Shown here piece after piece: positions 9,008-16,839 of a stretch of DNA of 44,773 nt. The translations under genes were made by a program, and so were the position numbers. Source of the DNA: Sulfuricella sp. (lineage in GTDB: Bacteria > Pseudomonadota > Gammaproteobacteria > Burkholderiales > Sulfuricellaceae); contig JAQTLK010000001.1 of assembly GCA_028714955.1 (NCBI GenBank), positions 96,050 through 140,822 on the forward strand, given 5' to 3'. Under the pieces are notes generated by a model. That model saw only the letters and a list, made by a program, of their open reading frames with translations, was not told where the DNA came from and did not search any database. Every line of letters begins with the position of its first letter. The first letter of the stretch is position 1.

Positions 9008-9822
9008 CCCTGCTCCCTGCCCAGCGCATCGCCCAGTTCGCGCGAGCGTTCTGCCGCGGCATGGATGGCCCGGATGATGGACGACTTGATGGCGGCGTCT
9101 TCCATCGTGTCCAGGGCGCGCTCCGTGGTGCCGCCCCTGGAAGTGACGCGGGCGCGCAATGCGGCGGCGTCTTCGTCGCTTTGCGCGGCGAGTCTGGCGG
9201 CGCCGAGGAAGGTTTCGAGGGTGAGCATGTGCGCCTGCCGGGGCGAAAAACCGAGTTCCACGGCAGCCGCCTGCATGGCTTCCATGAAATAGAATACATA
9301 GGCCGGCCCACTGCCGGAAATGGCGGTGATGGCGTCCATCTGGCCTTCTTCTTCCAGCCAGAGCGTGCTGCCGGCGGCCTGCAGCACGTTTTCGGCCTGC
9401 TTGCGACGGGCCGGGAGCACTTCGGGCAGCGCATACAGGCCGGTCATGCCGGAAGAGACCATGGCCGGGGTGTTGGGCATGGCCCGCACCAGTTGGCGGT
9501 AGCCGCCAAGCCAGCGGCTGAGGTCGCCGCTACGCACCCCGGCGGCAATGGAAATCACCAGTTGCTGCTGCAACAGCGGGGCCAGTGCGGCCGCCACGCC
9601 GCACAGTTGCTGCGGCTTCACGGCCAGCACGATGACCTCGCTGGCGGTGGCCGCGTCACCCAGTTCGGCAAAGGTTTGCACCCGATAGCGGGCGTGCAGG
9701 CTAGCCAGATTTTCTGGAGAAATGTCCACCACGCGGATATTTGCTGCCTTGAAGCCTTGCTTGATGAGGCCGCCGATCAGGGCGGAGGCCATGTTGCCGC
9801 CGCCGATGAAGGTAATGTCCAT
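9001..9822 (-). CDS. proC: Pyrroline-5-carboxylate reductase
   Basis: Last step of proline synthesis: NAD(P)H-dependent reduction of pyrroline-5-carboxylate. The N-terminal Rossmann motif ITFIGGGNMASALIGGL is present. The C-terminal signature is seen in AISGSGPAYVFYFMEAM and in VTSRGGTTERALDTMED. About 273 aa. The start is not certain: the ATG at 9822 gives the family-like MDITFIGGGNM, while an ATG at 9837 would add five residues; neither has a good Shine-Dalgarno sequence. It is the first gene of a proC-yggT unit, divergent from the PBP7-like gene across about 225 bp. Confidence 0.95.
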   Translation of the reverse strand: MDITFIGGGNMASALIGGLIKQGFKAANIRVVDISPENLASLHARYRVQTFAELGDAATASEVIVLAVKPQQLCGVAAALAPLLQQQLVISIAAGVRSGDLSRWLGGYRQLVRAMPNTPAMVSSGMTGLYALPEVLPARRKQAENVLQAAGSTLWLEEEGQMDAITAISGSGPAYVFYFMEAMQAAAVELGFSPRQAHMLTLETFLGAARLAAQSDEDAAALRARVTSRGGTTERALDTMEDAAIKSSIIRAIHAAAERSRELGDALGREQGC

Positions 9823-10047
9823 AGCTGTGGAACCCATTGCGTCAAGATGCTGGAATTATAAAGCTTTCCGTGCGTTTCCACGAAAATCTTCCAGCGTGGG
9901 TGTTCCCGTCGTGCATTGCAGCCAATCGGCAACGGGCCTTCGTGATGCCCCGCCCTGGCTGCCAGCCGCGATTTTTATAAAAATACTAAACTAAAGTAAA
10001 ATCCGGGCGTTATAATTAACTATTAAAGCATCCCGGGAGAGTTCATC

Positions 10048-10968
10048 ATGAAAGTAAAATGGTTTATAGCCTGCCTGTTGCTTTCCTCCTCGATTGCCGT
10101 GGCCGAGCCGGTTCACAAGAAACACCGCCACCACAAGGCCGTCAAGCCTCATGCCGCGAAGGTGGTGAAAAGCCGGCCGAAAAAAGCGGCAACAGCGGAG
10201 GAAGCCGGTCCACTTAAACTGGCTTCGTCTGTAGCCATGGTCGTCGATCAATCCAGTGGCGAGACGATTTTTTCGCGCAATGCCACCAGCCAGGCGCCCA
10301 TTGCTTCCATTACCAAGCTCATGACCGCAATGGTTTTGCTGGATGCGGGGCTGAACATGGCCGAGCCGATCACAGTGACGGAAGAAGATGTCGATTCCCT
10401 GCGTAATTCCGGTTCCAGGCTTCACGTCGGCACGACCCTGACGCGCCAGGAAATGCTGCAAATCGCCCTGATGGCATCTGAAAACCGTGCCGCGCACGCG
10501 CTGGCGCGCACCTATCCGGGCGGGACGGAGCGTTTCGTCGCCGCCATGAACAGCAAGGCGGCCGAATTGGGCATGAGCCACAGCCACTTTGTGGATCCTA
10601 CCGGCCTGCATTCGGAAAACGTTTCTACCGCCGAGGACCTGGTCAAAATGGTCAAGGCCGGGCATGACTATGAGCAGATACGGGCAATAACCACGACCGA
10701 AGCCTACGATGTGGTGCAGAACAACGGACGGCTCACGCCTTATAAAAACACCAATGCCCTGGTGAAAAGCCCGGCGTGGGACATCGGCCTGTCGAAAACC
10801 GGCTTCATCAACGAGGCGGGGCGTTGCCTGGTGATGCAGGCCAAAATCGCCAGTCGTCCGATAATCATCGTGCTGCTCGATTCGTGGGGTAAATACACCC
10901 GCTTCGCCGATGCCAACCGCGTCAAGAAATGGCTGGAGGCAAGCCGCTCCACCGCGCCGCGTCTCTGA
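10048..10968 (+). CDS. PBP7-type D-alanyl-D-alanine endopeptidase
   Basis: Periplasmic serine peptidase of the S11 (low-molecular-weight PBP) family that cleaves D,D cross-links in peptidoglycan. A signal peptide is clear (MKVKWFIACLLLSSSIAVAE), then a strongly basic His/Lys-rich linker (residues 21-50) that could bind the wall or membrane. The three active-site motifs are present: SITK (87-90), SEN (144-146) and KTG (250-252). There is no C-terminal amphipathic anchor of the DacA type, which favours PbpG (PBP7). The Shine-Dalgarno sequence is GGGAG about ten bases before the ATG. A TATAAT sits at 10011-10016, but no convincing -35 accompanies it. It may be co-transcribed with the antiporter 12 bases downstream. 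Confidence 0.9.
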   Translation: MKVKWFIACLLLSSSIAVAEPVHKKHRHHKAVKPHAAKVVKSRPKKAATAEEAGPLKLASSVAMVVDQSSGETIFSRNATSQAPIASITKLMTAMVLLDAGLNMAEPITVTEEDVDSLRNSGSRLHVGTTLTRQEMLQIALMASENRAAHALARTYPGGTERFVAAMNSKAAELGMSHSHFVDPTGLHSENVSTAEDLVKMVKAGHDYEQIRAITTTEAYDVVQNNGRLTPYKNTNALVKSPAWDIGLSKTGFINEAGRCLVMQAKIASRPIIIVLLDSWGKYTRFADANRVKKWLEASRSTAPRL

Positions 10969-10980
10969 AAGAGACAAGAC

Positions 10981-12213
10981 GTGGAATCCACTGTTGCAAT
11001 CGAGCTGGCAAAACACACCCTGCGGGTATTCGGCATCATCCTCGCGGTGGGCGCCTTTTCCGGATTGCTGGCCCGGAAGGCGCGCGTGCCGGATGTCGTG
11101 GTCTTTCTCCTGGTGGGCATGCTGCTTGATCCGGCCGTGTTGGGGCTGATCGATATCAAGGCCGCTTCCCCCGTCAACCAGTTGATCCTGATCTTTGGCT
11201 CAAGCTACATCCTGTTCGACGGCGGCGCGTCGATTCGTCTCAAGGTGCTCAAGGAAGTCTGGGTCACGGTCGCCGTCATCGCCACGATCGGCGTTCTGAT
11301 TACCGCAGCCATTACCGGAGCGGCCGCTTACTATATTCTCGGCGTGCCGCTGACCGTGGCCTTGCTGCTGGGCGCAACCCTGGCTTCCACCGATCCCGCT
11401 ACCCTGGTGCCGGTATTCCGCCAGGTGAAAATCAAGGATCGGGTAGCGCAGACCGTGATGACGGAATCCGCTTTCAACGATGCCATGGGCGCCATCATTA
11501 CCTTTACCGTGCTGGGCATCGCCATGGGCGCGGGCGAATTTTCGGTAGGCGACGCATTGCTCGACCTGCTCAAGGAGTCCTTGCTGGGTATCGCCATTGG
11601 CGGGGGGCTGGGATATCTTGCCGTGCTGCTGATTTCCCATGAACGCTATGGATTTTTGGCCGAATATGCGCCGGTCGTGACCCTGATGGCAGTAATCGGC
11701 GCCTACATGAGCGCGGACGGCCTGCATTCCAGCGGCTTCATGGCGGTGTTCGTGTTCGGCATCATGCTGGGAAACCAGGAAACCTTCGGTTTCAAACCGG
11801 AAAAGAACGATGAGCGCATTCTCGAGGATTTCATCATGACCACGTCGCTTATCATGCGCATGTTCATTTTCATCCTGCTCGGCGCCCAGGTCGATTTCGC
11901 CTTGATGAACCAGTACCTGCTGGCGGGCTCTGCCGTGGTGGCGATATTCATGCTGGTGGCGCGACCGGTGACGGTTTTCCTGTGCGCCGGTCCGGACCGG
12001 CGTGCCAAATGGAGTCGCAACGAACTGCTGTTCATGTGCTGGACACGCGAAACCGGCGTGATTCCGGGAGCCCTCGCCGGTCTGCTGCTGGGCATGAAGG
12101 CCCCGGGGGCGCAGATCATCGCCTCGGTGACCTTTATCGCCATCCTCATGACCATCCTGATCCAGGCGACGACCACCAAGTGGCTGGCAGGCAAGCTTGG
12201 TTTGCTGGTGTAG
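10981..12213 (+). CDS. Cation:proton antiporter (CPA, NhaP-like)
   Basis: 410 aa membrane protein with about twelve hydrophobic segments across its whole length. The GATLASTDPATLVPVF and MTESAFNDAMGAI segments match the conserved core of CPA1-type Na+(K+)/H+ antiporters, the ND pair being the ion-translocation site. Unlike the longer CvrA/KefC types, no C-terminal TrkA or RCK regulatory domain is present. The start is GTG at 10981, 12 bases after the PBP7-like stop, with only a weak ribosome site (AAAGAGAC). The DUF1538/P-II-like genes that follow on the same strand could belong to the same ion-homeostasis unit. The transported ion cannot be told from sequence. Confidence 0.88.
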   Translation: MESTVAIELAKHTLRVFGIILAVGAFSGLLARKARVPDVVVFLLVGMLLDPAVLGLIDIKAASPVNQLILIFGSSYILFDGGASIRLKVLKEVWVTVAVIATIGVLITAAITGAAAYYILGVPLTVALLLGATLASTDPATLVPVFRQVKIKDRVAQTVMTESAFNDAMGAIITFTVLGIAMGAGEFSVGDALLDLLKESLLGIAIGGGLGYLAVLLISHERYGFLAEYAPVVTLMAVIGAYMSADGLHSSGFMAVFVFGIMLGNQETFGFKPEKNDERILEDFIMTTSLIMRMFIFILLGAQVDFALMNQYLLAGSAVVAIFMLVARPVTVFLCAGPDRRAKWSRNELLFMCWTRETGVIPGALAGLLLGMKAPGAQIIASVTFIAILMTILIQATTTKWLAGKLGLLV

Positions 12214-12296
12214 CGCCTATTCTGTTCGTGACTCACCACCCTGCCTGCCCTGTTCCCGCGGCCAGGGAGAATGGGTCTTGTGGAAATCCGGCCTTC

Positions 12297-14000
12297 ATGG
12301 AACAAAAAGTACGTTATGGCGATTACCTGAGGTTTGCGCGGCGCAAGATGCGCAAGCTCAGTTACAACGAAGTCGTCACCTATGATGCGGCCCATCGCCG
12401 CCGCGTGCGCCTGCGAGCGGTGGATGTGTACCGCCTGCTCACCCCCTATGTGAGCGTTCGCTTTCTCGACCAGGTGCGCGCAGTCGTGCCGCTGGCCATT
12501 TTCCTGGCGGCTTTTCAGTGGTTCGTGCTGTCCGCTCCCATCGCCAGGGCCGGGGGGGTCGTGGGTGGGCTGATGCTGGTGATGACCGGATTGATGCTCT
12601 TCATGGAGGGCGTCAAGCACGGGCTGATGCCCTTCAGTGAAAGTATCGGCTACAACATGCCGCAACGTTCGCCCGCGTTTGTCGTGCTCACCGTGGCCTT
12701 CGTCCTGGGCGCGATGGCGACTTTTGCCGAACCGGCAATCGGTGCGCTAAAAGTGGCGGGCGCCTTCCTGGCGCGGGTAGATTCCCCCCTCCTTTATGTC
12801 CTGCTCCATGAAAAATCCGCTTACCTGGTGCTGGCGGTCGCCCTGGGCGTGGGGCTGGCGGTGCTGTTGGGCATTCTGCGCTTCCTCAGGGGCTGGAGCC
12901 TGAAAACCCTGATTGTCCTTACCCTCGTCCCGAGCCTGTCCTTGACCGCCTGGCTCGCTTTTCAGCCGGAATTCGCACCGGTGCTGGGGCTGGCATGGGA
13001 TTGCGGCGCCATCACCACCGGCCCGGTGACAGTGCCGCTGGTCCTGGCTATCGGTATCGGTGTTTCCGCTGCCACCAGCCAGGAAGACAACCCCCTTTCG
13101 GGCTTCGGCATCGTCACGCTGGCTTCCCTGTTCCCCCCCTTGGCCGTCATGTTGCTGGCAGTGGGCGTGGCCTGGGACGGCACGCAAGTCGCCATGGTTC
13201 CCCTTACGCCGACTGTTCCGCCCGGACATGAAGACGTTTTCGTTAACCGTAACCTTGCGGCGTTGCGCGCCATTTTGCCGCTCACCCTGTTTTTGTGGCT
13301 GATACAACGCGGCATCCTCAAGGAAAAACTCTCCCAGCCGAAAATTATCGCCTATGGCATTGTTATCGCCGTTCTGGGAATGACCCTGTTCGATACCGGG
13401 CTGGCTTTTGGCCTGGTTGAACTGGGTAAACAGGCCGGTGGATTGCTGCCCACCGCCTTCGCCGGCGTTGCCGCGTTGCCGGGTTCGCCGCTATATCCCT
13501 ATGAGGCGGGAATCGGGCTGGTATTGCTGTTCGCATCTCTGGTGGGTTTTGGTGCCACCATCGCCGAGCCGGCCCTGAACGCGATGGGCATCACGGTCGA
13601 AAACCTCACCGATGGCGCCTTCCGTCGCCAGACATTGATCCATGCCGTAGCCGCCGGAGTTGGCCTGGGCACGGCGCTGGGCGTGGCAAAAATTCTTTTC
13701 GACGTGCCGCTGGCGGCGTTGTTGTTGCCAGGATACTTGCTGGCGCTGGCCATGACGATTCTTTCCAGAGAGGAATATGTGAATCTGGCATGGGACAGCG
13801 CCGGCGTGACCACCGGGCCGGTCACCGTGCCGCTGGTACTGGCGATGGGCCTGGGCCTGGGGCAGGCCGTCCACGCCAGGGACGGGTTCGGCATCCTGGC
13901 GATGGCATCGGTGGGGCCTATCGTCAGCGTGCTGGGGGTTGGGCTGTGGATCGGTTTCAGGCGCAAGCTGAAACTTCGCAACAAGGGAAAAGACGCATGA
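12297..14000 (+). CDS. Tandem DUF1538 integral membrane protein
   Basis: 567 aa multi-spanning protein made of two homologous halves. Matching blocks are RAVVPL (61-66) and RAILPL (324-329), AEPAIGAL (144-151) and AEPALNAM (423-430), and TTGPVTVPLVLA at 240-251 and again at 505-516. The first 45 residues are basic and cytoplasmic-looking. The repeated TTGPVT/AEP pattern resembles the inverted re-entrant motifs of transporters, but the substrate of DUF1538 proteins is not known to me. The ATG at 12297 is used because the frame upstream runs inside the antiporter gene; its ribosome site is poor. Two small P-II-like genes follow with four-base overlaps, so they probably form one unit with this protein as the membrane target. 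Confidence 0.85.
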   Translation: MEQKVRYGDYLRFARRKMRKLSYNEVVTYDAAHRRRVRLRAVDVYRLLTPYVSVRFLDQVRAVVPLAIFLAAFQWFVLSAPIARAGGVVGGLMLVMTGLMLFMEGVKHGLMPFSESIGYNMPQRSPAFVVLTVAFVLGAMATFAEPAIGALKVAGAFLARVDSPLLYVLLHEKSAYLVLAVALGVGLAVLLGILRFLRGWSLKTLIVLTLVPSLSLTAWLAFQPEFAPVLGLAWDCGAITTGPVTVPLVLAIGIGVSAATSQEDNPLSGFGIVTLASLFPPLAVMLLAVGVAWDGTQVAMVPLTPTVPPGHEDVFVNRNLAALRAILPLTLFLWLIQRGILKEKLSQPKIIAYGIVIAVLGMTLFDTGLAFGLVELGKQAGGLLPTAFAGVAALPGSPLYPYEAGIGLVLLFASLVGFGATIAEPALNAMGITVENLTDGAFRRQTLIHAVAAGVGLGTALGVAKILFDVPLAALLLPGYLLALAMTILSREEYVNLAWDSAGVTTGPVTVPLVLAMGLGLGQAVHARDGFGILAMASVGPIVSVLGVGLWIGFRRKLKLRNKGKDA

Positions 14001-14365
14001 GCGAAGACATCGTCGTCCTCACCGATGCGGTGCTCATCACCTGCATCGTTCAGCGCGGCATGGCGGATGCCGTGGTAAAAGCCGCGCAAAAAGCCGGGGC
14101 TCAAGGCGCCACGGTCTTTTATGCCCATGGCACCGGGGTGCGCCAGCGTCGCCTTGGCGTATTGGGCGTCACCGTGAACGCCGAGAAGGAAGTGGTCTAT
14201 ATCGTGGCATCCACCGATCAATCGGACCGGATTTTCGAGAAAATGTTCGTTGCCGGAAAGCTCGACACCCCGGGCATGGGCATGATCTACACCACGCCCA
14301 TCGACAAGATGGCAACCTACGTGCCCCATGAAATCGCCGAACGCTTAAGCGGGAAGGTGGAATGA
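13997..14365 (+). CDS. P-II-like regulatory protein, first of two
   Basis: 122 aa. Pattern LTDAVLITCIVQRGMADAVVKAAQKAGAQGATVFYAHGTG followed by a short VLGVTVNAEKEVVYIVASTDQSDRIFEKMF block is the beta-alpha-beta ferredoxin-like layout of the P-II superfamily. GTGVR stands where the nucleotide-sensing T-loop begins. It lacks the T-loop tyrosine region of GlnB/GlnK, so it is not a nitrogen P-II proper. The start overlaps the DUF1538 stop (ATGA), and the stop overlaps the next P-II-like gene. By analogy with GlnK-AmtB and other P-II-like/transporter pairs, it may gate the DUF1538 protein in response to a small ligand. That role is inference. Confidence 0.8.
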   Translation: MSEDIVVLTDAVLITCIVQRGMADAVVKAAQKAGAQGATVFYAHGTGVRQRRLGVLGVTVNAEKEVVYIVASTDQSDRIFEKMFVAGKLDTPGMGMIYTTPIDKMATYVPHEIAERLSGKVE

Positions 14366-14712
14366 CCAGCGACCGCCGCTTGCCCCAATACAAAACCATC
14401 ACTTGTTTTCTGCCCGCGGGACGGGCGCAAGGGGTTCTGGACCGTTTGCGCAAGGAAAAGGGGATCTCCAGCGCTTTCGCCTACCATGCGCGAGGCGCGG
14501 GTTTGGCGACCCGCCGCGACAAGAGCCGCCCGGAATATGTGGAACGGGAAATGATTACCGCCCTGGTGCCCGCCGGGCGCGCCGACGAGATTTTTCGCTT
14601 TATTTTCTACGCATCCGGCATCGATCAGCCTCATGCGGGCATGGTGCTGATGATGCCCGCCCCATGCGCTGAAATGTTGTGTTTATCCGACGATATCCCC
14701 GATGAGGTCTAG
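14362..14712 (+). CDS. P-II-like regulatory protein, second of two
   Basis: 116 aa. YKTITCFLPAGRAQGVLDRLRKEKGISSAFAYHARGAG begins the same ferredoxin-like fold as the preceding protein. EREMITALVPAGRADEIFRFIFYASGI follows, then HAGMVLMMPAP, which matches the GMIYTTP strand of its neighbour. Sequence identity between the two is low, so they may form a heteromeric or functionally split pair. The start sits in a four-base overlap with the upstream gene. The partner transporter is most likely the DUF1538 protein. Ligand unknown. Confidence 0.78.
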   Translation: MTSDRRLPQYKTITCFLPAGRAQGVLDRLRKEKGISSAFAYHARGAGLATRRDKSRPEYVEREMITALVPAGRADEIFRFIFYASGIDQPHAGMVLMMPAPCAEMLCLSDDIPDEV

Positions 14713-14781
14713 GAGTCCTGTCGGACTTATGATGAATCGGCTGCGAATCCGCCTGGGCGGTCCATATTTCACCGCCTTTTT

Positions 14782-14804
14782 GGTCAATAGAATGACTATT
14801 GACC
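14782..14804. promoter_or_regulatory. Perfect 9-bp inverted repeat
   Basis: GGTCAATAG (14782-14790) and CTATTGACC (14796-14804) flank AATGA. A T-run precedes it but none follows, so it is not a standard terminator for the P-II-like genes. On the minus strand it is followed by AAAAAGG. It could be a regulator site or part of a degraded element. This 320-bp stretch (14713-15032) holds no convincing gene: only this repeat, the tandem repeat below and the downstream end of rnpB. Confidence 0.5.
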
Positions 14805-14816
14805 TGCAAAACCGGC

Positions 14817-14902
14817 AAATGGGGTCAGCAGGGATGGGCGGCTTTATCGCCCAACTCGCAAATGGGGTAGGCAGGGATGGGCGGCTTTATCGCCCAACTC
14901 GC
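14817..14902. repeat. Two tandem copies of a 43-bp unit
   Basis: Unit 1 (14817-14859) and unit 2 (14860-14902) differ at two bases (GGGGTCAGC against GGGGTAGGC). Each unit contains GGGCGGCTTTATCGCCC, a short stem-loop. The repeat lies between the second P-II-like gene and the 3' end of rnpB. There are no spacers and only two copies, so it is not a CRISPR array. Confidence 0.85.
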
Positions 14903-15032
14903 AAAATCTGTCCTCGCCCAGCCGAATTCTGCGAGCAGCCGCTTTGCGGCTTGCCTGCCAAAATCGTTGCGCTTCGATCCCCATAAATCCGACAGGCTCC
15001 CAGGAGCCTGAATATTGCATAAAAAATAAGGT

Positions 15033-15480
15033 GAAGCTGGCCGATAAGCCGGGTTCTGTCGTGGACAGTCATTCCTCTAGGCGCCGAATTGCTCCGGCGC
15101 TCGTGCAGCCTACCCGGGGGCAACGCGAGCCGCGCCAGTGCCCCCCTATTTGGCCTTGCTCCAGATGGGGTTTGGCCTGCCAGTGCTGTTGCCAGCAATG
15201 CGGTGAGCTCTTACCTGGCGGAGACTTTCGCCTCCGTCCGCCCTCCTTGCGGAGTCCGCACCTTTTAGCTCCGGCATAACCTGCAAGCAGGTTAGCCTTC
15301 ACTGAAAGGTGCTGGCGCGCCTTTTCAACCTTGCCTGATCCCTTGCGGGCCATCGGCGGTATATTTTCTGTGCCACTTTCCATCGCCTCGCGGCGTCCGG
15401 CCGTTAGCCGGCATCCTGCTCTGTGGAGCCCGGACTTTCCTCTGCATGGAAAACCATGCAGCGACTGCCTAGCCAGCTTC
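15033..15480 (-). ncRNA. rnpB: RNase P RNA (bacterial type A)
   Basis: Catalytic RNA of ribonuclease P, which removes the 5' leader of tRNA precursors. Read on the minus strand, the 5' end GAAGCTGGCTAGGCAGTCGC is followed by the conserved AGAGGAAAGTCCGGGCTCC. The middle has the GCCGATGGCCCGCAAGG-type segment and GGTAAGAGCTCACCGC. The 3' part has GGCCAAATAGGGGGGCA, ACGACAGAACCCGGCTTAT and the terminal CGGCCAGCTTC that pairs with the 5' end. All are hallmark type A elements as in Escherichia coli. The length is about 448 nt. Just beyond the 3' end, ACCTTATTTTTTATG gives a T-run consistent with termination. Open reading frames across this region are fortuitous. Confidence 0.96.
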
Positions 15481-15546
15481 GGTTTGAATTTTAGCATGAA
15501 TCATGCTATAAATCCCGACCAATATAGTCAACAATCGGATTCCCCT

Positions 15547-16578
15547 ATGGACTTGTCCAGCCTGCGCGCCACCGTCCAGCGCAACTGCCATATCAGCGAT
15601 GCCCTGCATGCACGCAATTACACCCTGTGCACTTATTTGCTCAAGATGCGCGAGTTCTACCGCTGGGAGAAAGGTTTCCCCTTCGATGTTTCGCTGCCGA
15701 AGGATGACTTGGGGGACTGGATCACTGAACGGGAAGCATTGTGGGGACAACTGGAGCTCAACCGCTTCGAGGCGCTGCGCCTGGGTCAAGGCGAAATCGA
15801 CCCCTTCGAAACCACCGCCATCAACCAGGAGTTGACCGTGCAGGGGCTGGTCTACAGCGGTGGCTACGGGGGCTACGCCGCGCCGCATTTCTTTCTCGCC
15901 GAGCTGTTGCGCGCCGAGCGGCGCGAGGGTTTGCCAGTGCTTATCGCCGGGCGCGAGCATGCGCGCGACATGGCTGCGCCGCCGGCGATGCTGCTCGATG
16001 GCACACTGTTCATCCGGCGCGAATCGATGCGCCGCATGCTGTGGGAAAAAATCGAGGAGTGGCGCTGGAAAAAGCATCAGGATGCCATGGCGCGCGCCAT
16101 GGCATGCTATGACTTCGACGCCGGCTTCGAGCAGGCCCTGGAAAAGATGACCGACAACGAGGTGGAATCCGCGCTGCTGCATGAAGTCGGGGAATGGCGC
16201 GCGGAGAGGCATCTGGGCGAGGATTGGCCGGCACTGCTGCTGGCCATTTCCGGCACGCGAGGCGAAATCGTGGCGCGGGCGGTACGCGACCATCTGGCCG
16301 ACTGTCTCTCCACACTGCCCACGCTGCTGGAACAGGAAAACGCTCCCGGGCTGCACTTCTATTTTGCCAACTTCAAGGGCATGCGACGCGAATTGTTCCC
16401 TGAACTGAGCGACGCTTACCGGCGCTGGCTCGACGGGGGGCAACTGCAAGCGCTGAACATCCAGGTCAAACAGGGCGCGCAACGCTGGCTGGAAACTGCG
16501 CATCGCCTGATTGGCCTGCACCACGACGATCCAGGCAATTGCGCGGCCGAAATTGGGCGCATGCACGAACAAACGTAA
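15547..16578 (+). CDS. Conserved protein of unknown function (Sfum_1244-like)
   Basis: 343 aa soluble protein without signal peptide or membrane segment. The N-terminal VQRNCHISDALHARNYTLCTYLLKMREFYRWE and the later LVYSGGYGGYAAPHFFLAEL and EKIEEWRWKKHQDAMARAM are conserved blocks I associate with a family sometimes called Sfum_1244; no activity is known. The start at 15547 is chosen because the family begins near MDLSSLRATVQRNCHI; an ATG at 15496 would add 17 residues close to the rnpB promoter region. TATAAA lies at 15507-15512 as a possible -10. It is divergent from rnpB, 66 bases away. The gene is followed by a MITE-like element. Function cannot be assigned. Confidence 0.8.
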   Translation: MDLSSLRATVQRNCHISDALHARNYTLCTYLLKMREFYRWEKGFPFDVSLPKDDLGDWITEREALWGQLELNRFEALRLGQGEIDPFETTAINQELTVQGLVYSGGYGGYAAPHFFLAELLRAERREGLPVLIAGREHARDMAAPPAMLLDGTLFIRRESMRRMLWEKIEEWRWKKHQDAMARAMACYDFDAGFEQALEKMTDNEVESALLHEVGEWRAERHLGEDWPALLLAISGTRGEIVARAVRDHLADCLSTLPTLLEQENAPGLHFYFANFKGMRRELFPELSDAYRRWLDGGQLQALNIQVKQGAQRWLETAHRLIGLHHDDPGNCAAEIGRMHEQT

Positions 16579-16600
16579 ACGCAACCGCCCCATTGCTTCA

Positions 16601-16768
16601 TTAACCCGGATGTTTCATAAATTGACGCGCGCCCTCGCTGGTCTTTTGTTCCGTATGGAAATTTCGTTCGGTCGGGCGTATGAATAAAACGCCACTCCCT
16701 CACAGAATTCCCATACGGAACAAAATCCTGCGCGATCATCCCGCGAATTTATGAAACATCCGGGTTAA
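16601..16768. mobile_element. 168-bp MITE-like element with 23-bp perfect terminal inverted repeats
   Basis: The left end (16601-16623, beginning TTAACCCGGATGTTTCATAA) and the right end (16746-16768) are perfect 23-base inverted repeats. A second, nested inverted repeat lies inside: TTTTGTTCCGTATGG (16644-16658) and CCATACGGAACAAAA (16711-16725), each extended by AATT beyond one mismatch. There is no room for a transposase, so movement would need one in trans. No clear target-site duplication is seen. It sits in the 261-bp gap between the unknown protein and the SHP cytochrome gene and supplies part of the region upstream of that operon. Confidence 0.8.
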
Positions 16769-16792
16769 GTTTCGGGTTAAGATATTCTTAAG
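16765..16792 (+). promoter_or_regulatory. Triple TTAAG direct repeat, candidate response-regulator operator
   Basis: TTAAG occurs at 16765-16769, 16777-16781 and 16788-16792, spaced 12 and 11 bases, about one helical turn. Spaced TTAA(G/T) repeats are the known type of site for PmrA/QseB-branch OmpR regulators. The downstream operon (SHP, DHC, b561) is followed by such a regulator. The first copy overlaps the last five bases of the MITE-like element region (its terminal TTAA plus one G). The last repeat is 48 bases before the SHP start codon. Confidence 0.5.
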
Positions 16793-16839
16793 CATCGGGT
16801 TGTACAGTTCGTCCTGTCTTGTTAACCAGGAGAGCCGTC

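Noticed and set aside
6989-9292. 767-codon open frame on the plus strand
   Set aside because: It runs antisense through the dynamin-like gene, yggT and proC, all of which have clear family motifs; it is a GC-rich shadow.
14817-14902. Possible CRISPR array
   Set aside because: Only two directly adjacent copies with no spacers and no cas genes.
15069-15497. 142-codon frame within the rnpB region, and N-terminal extension of the next gene to 15331
   Set aside because: The sequence is the RNase P RNA gene; the extension has no conserved residues.
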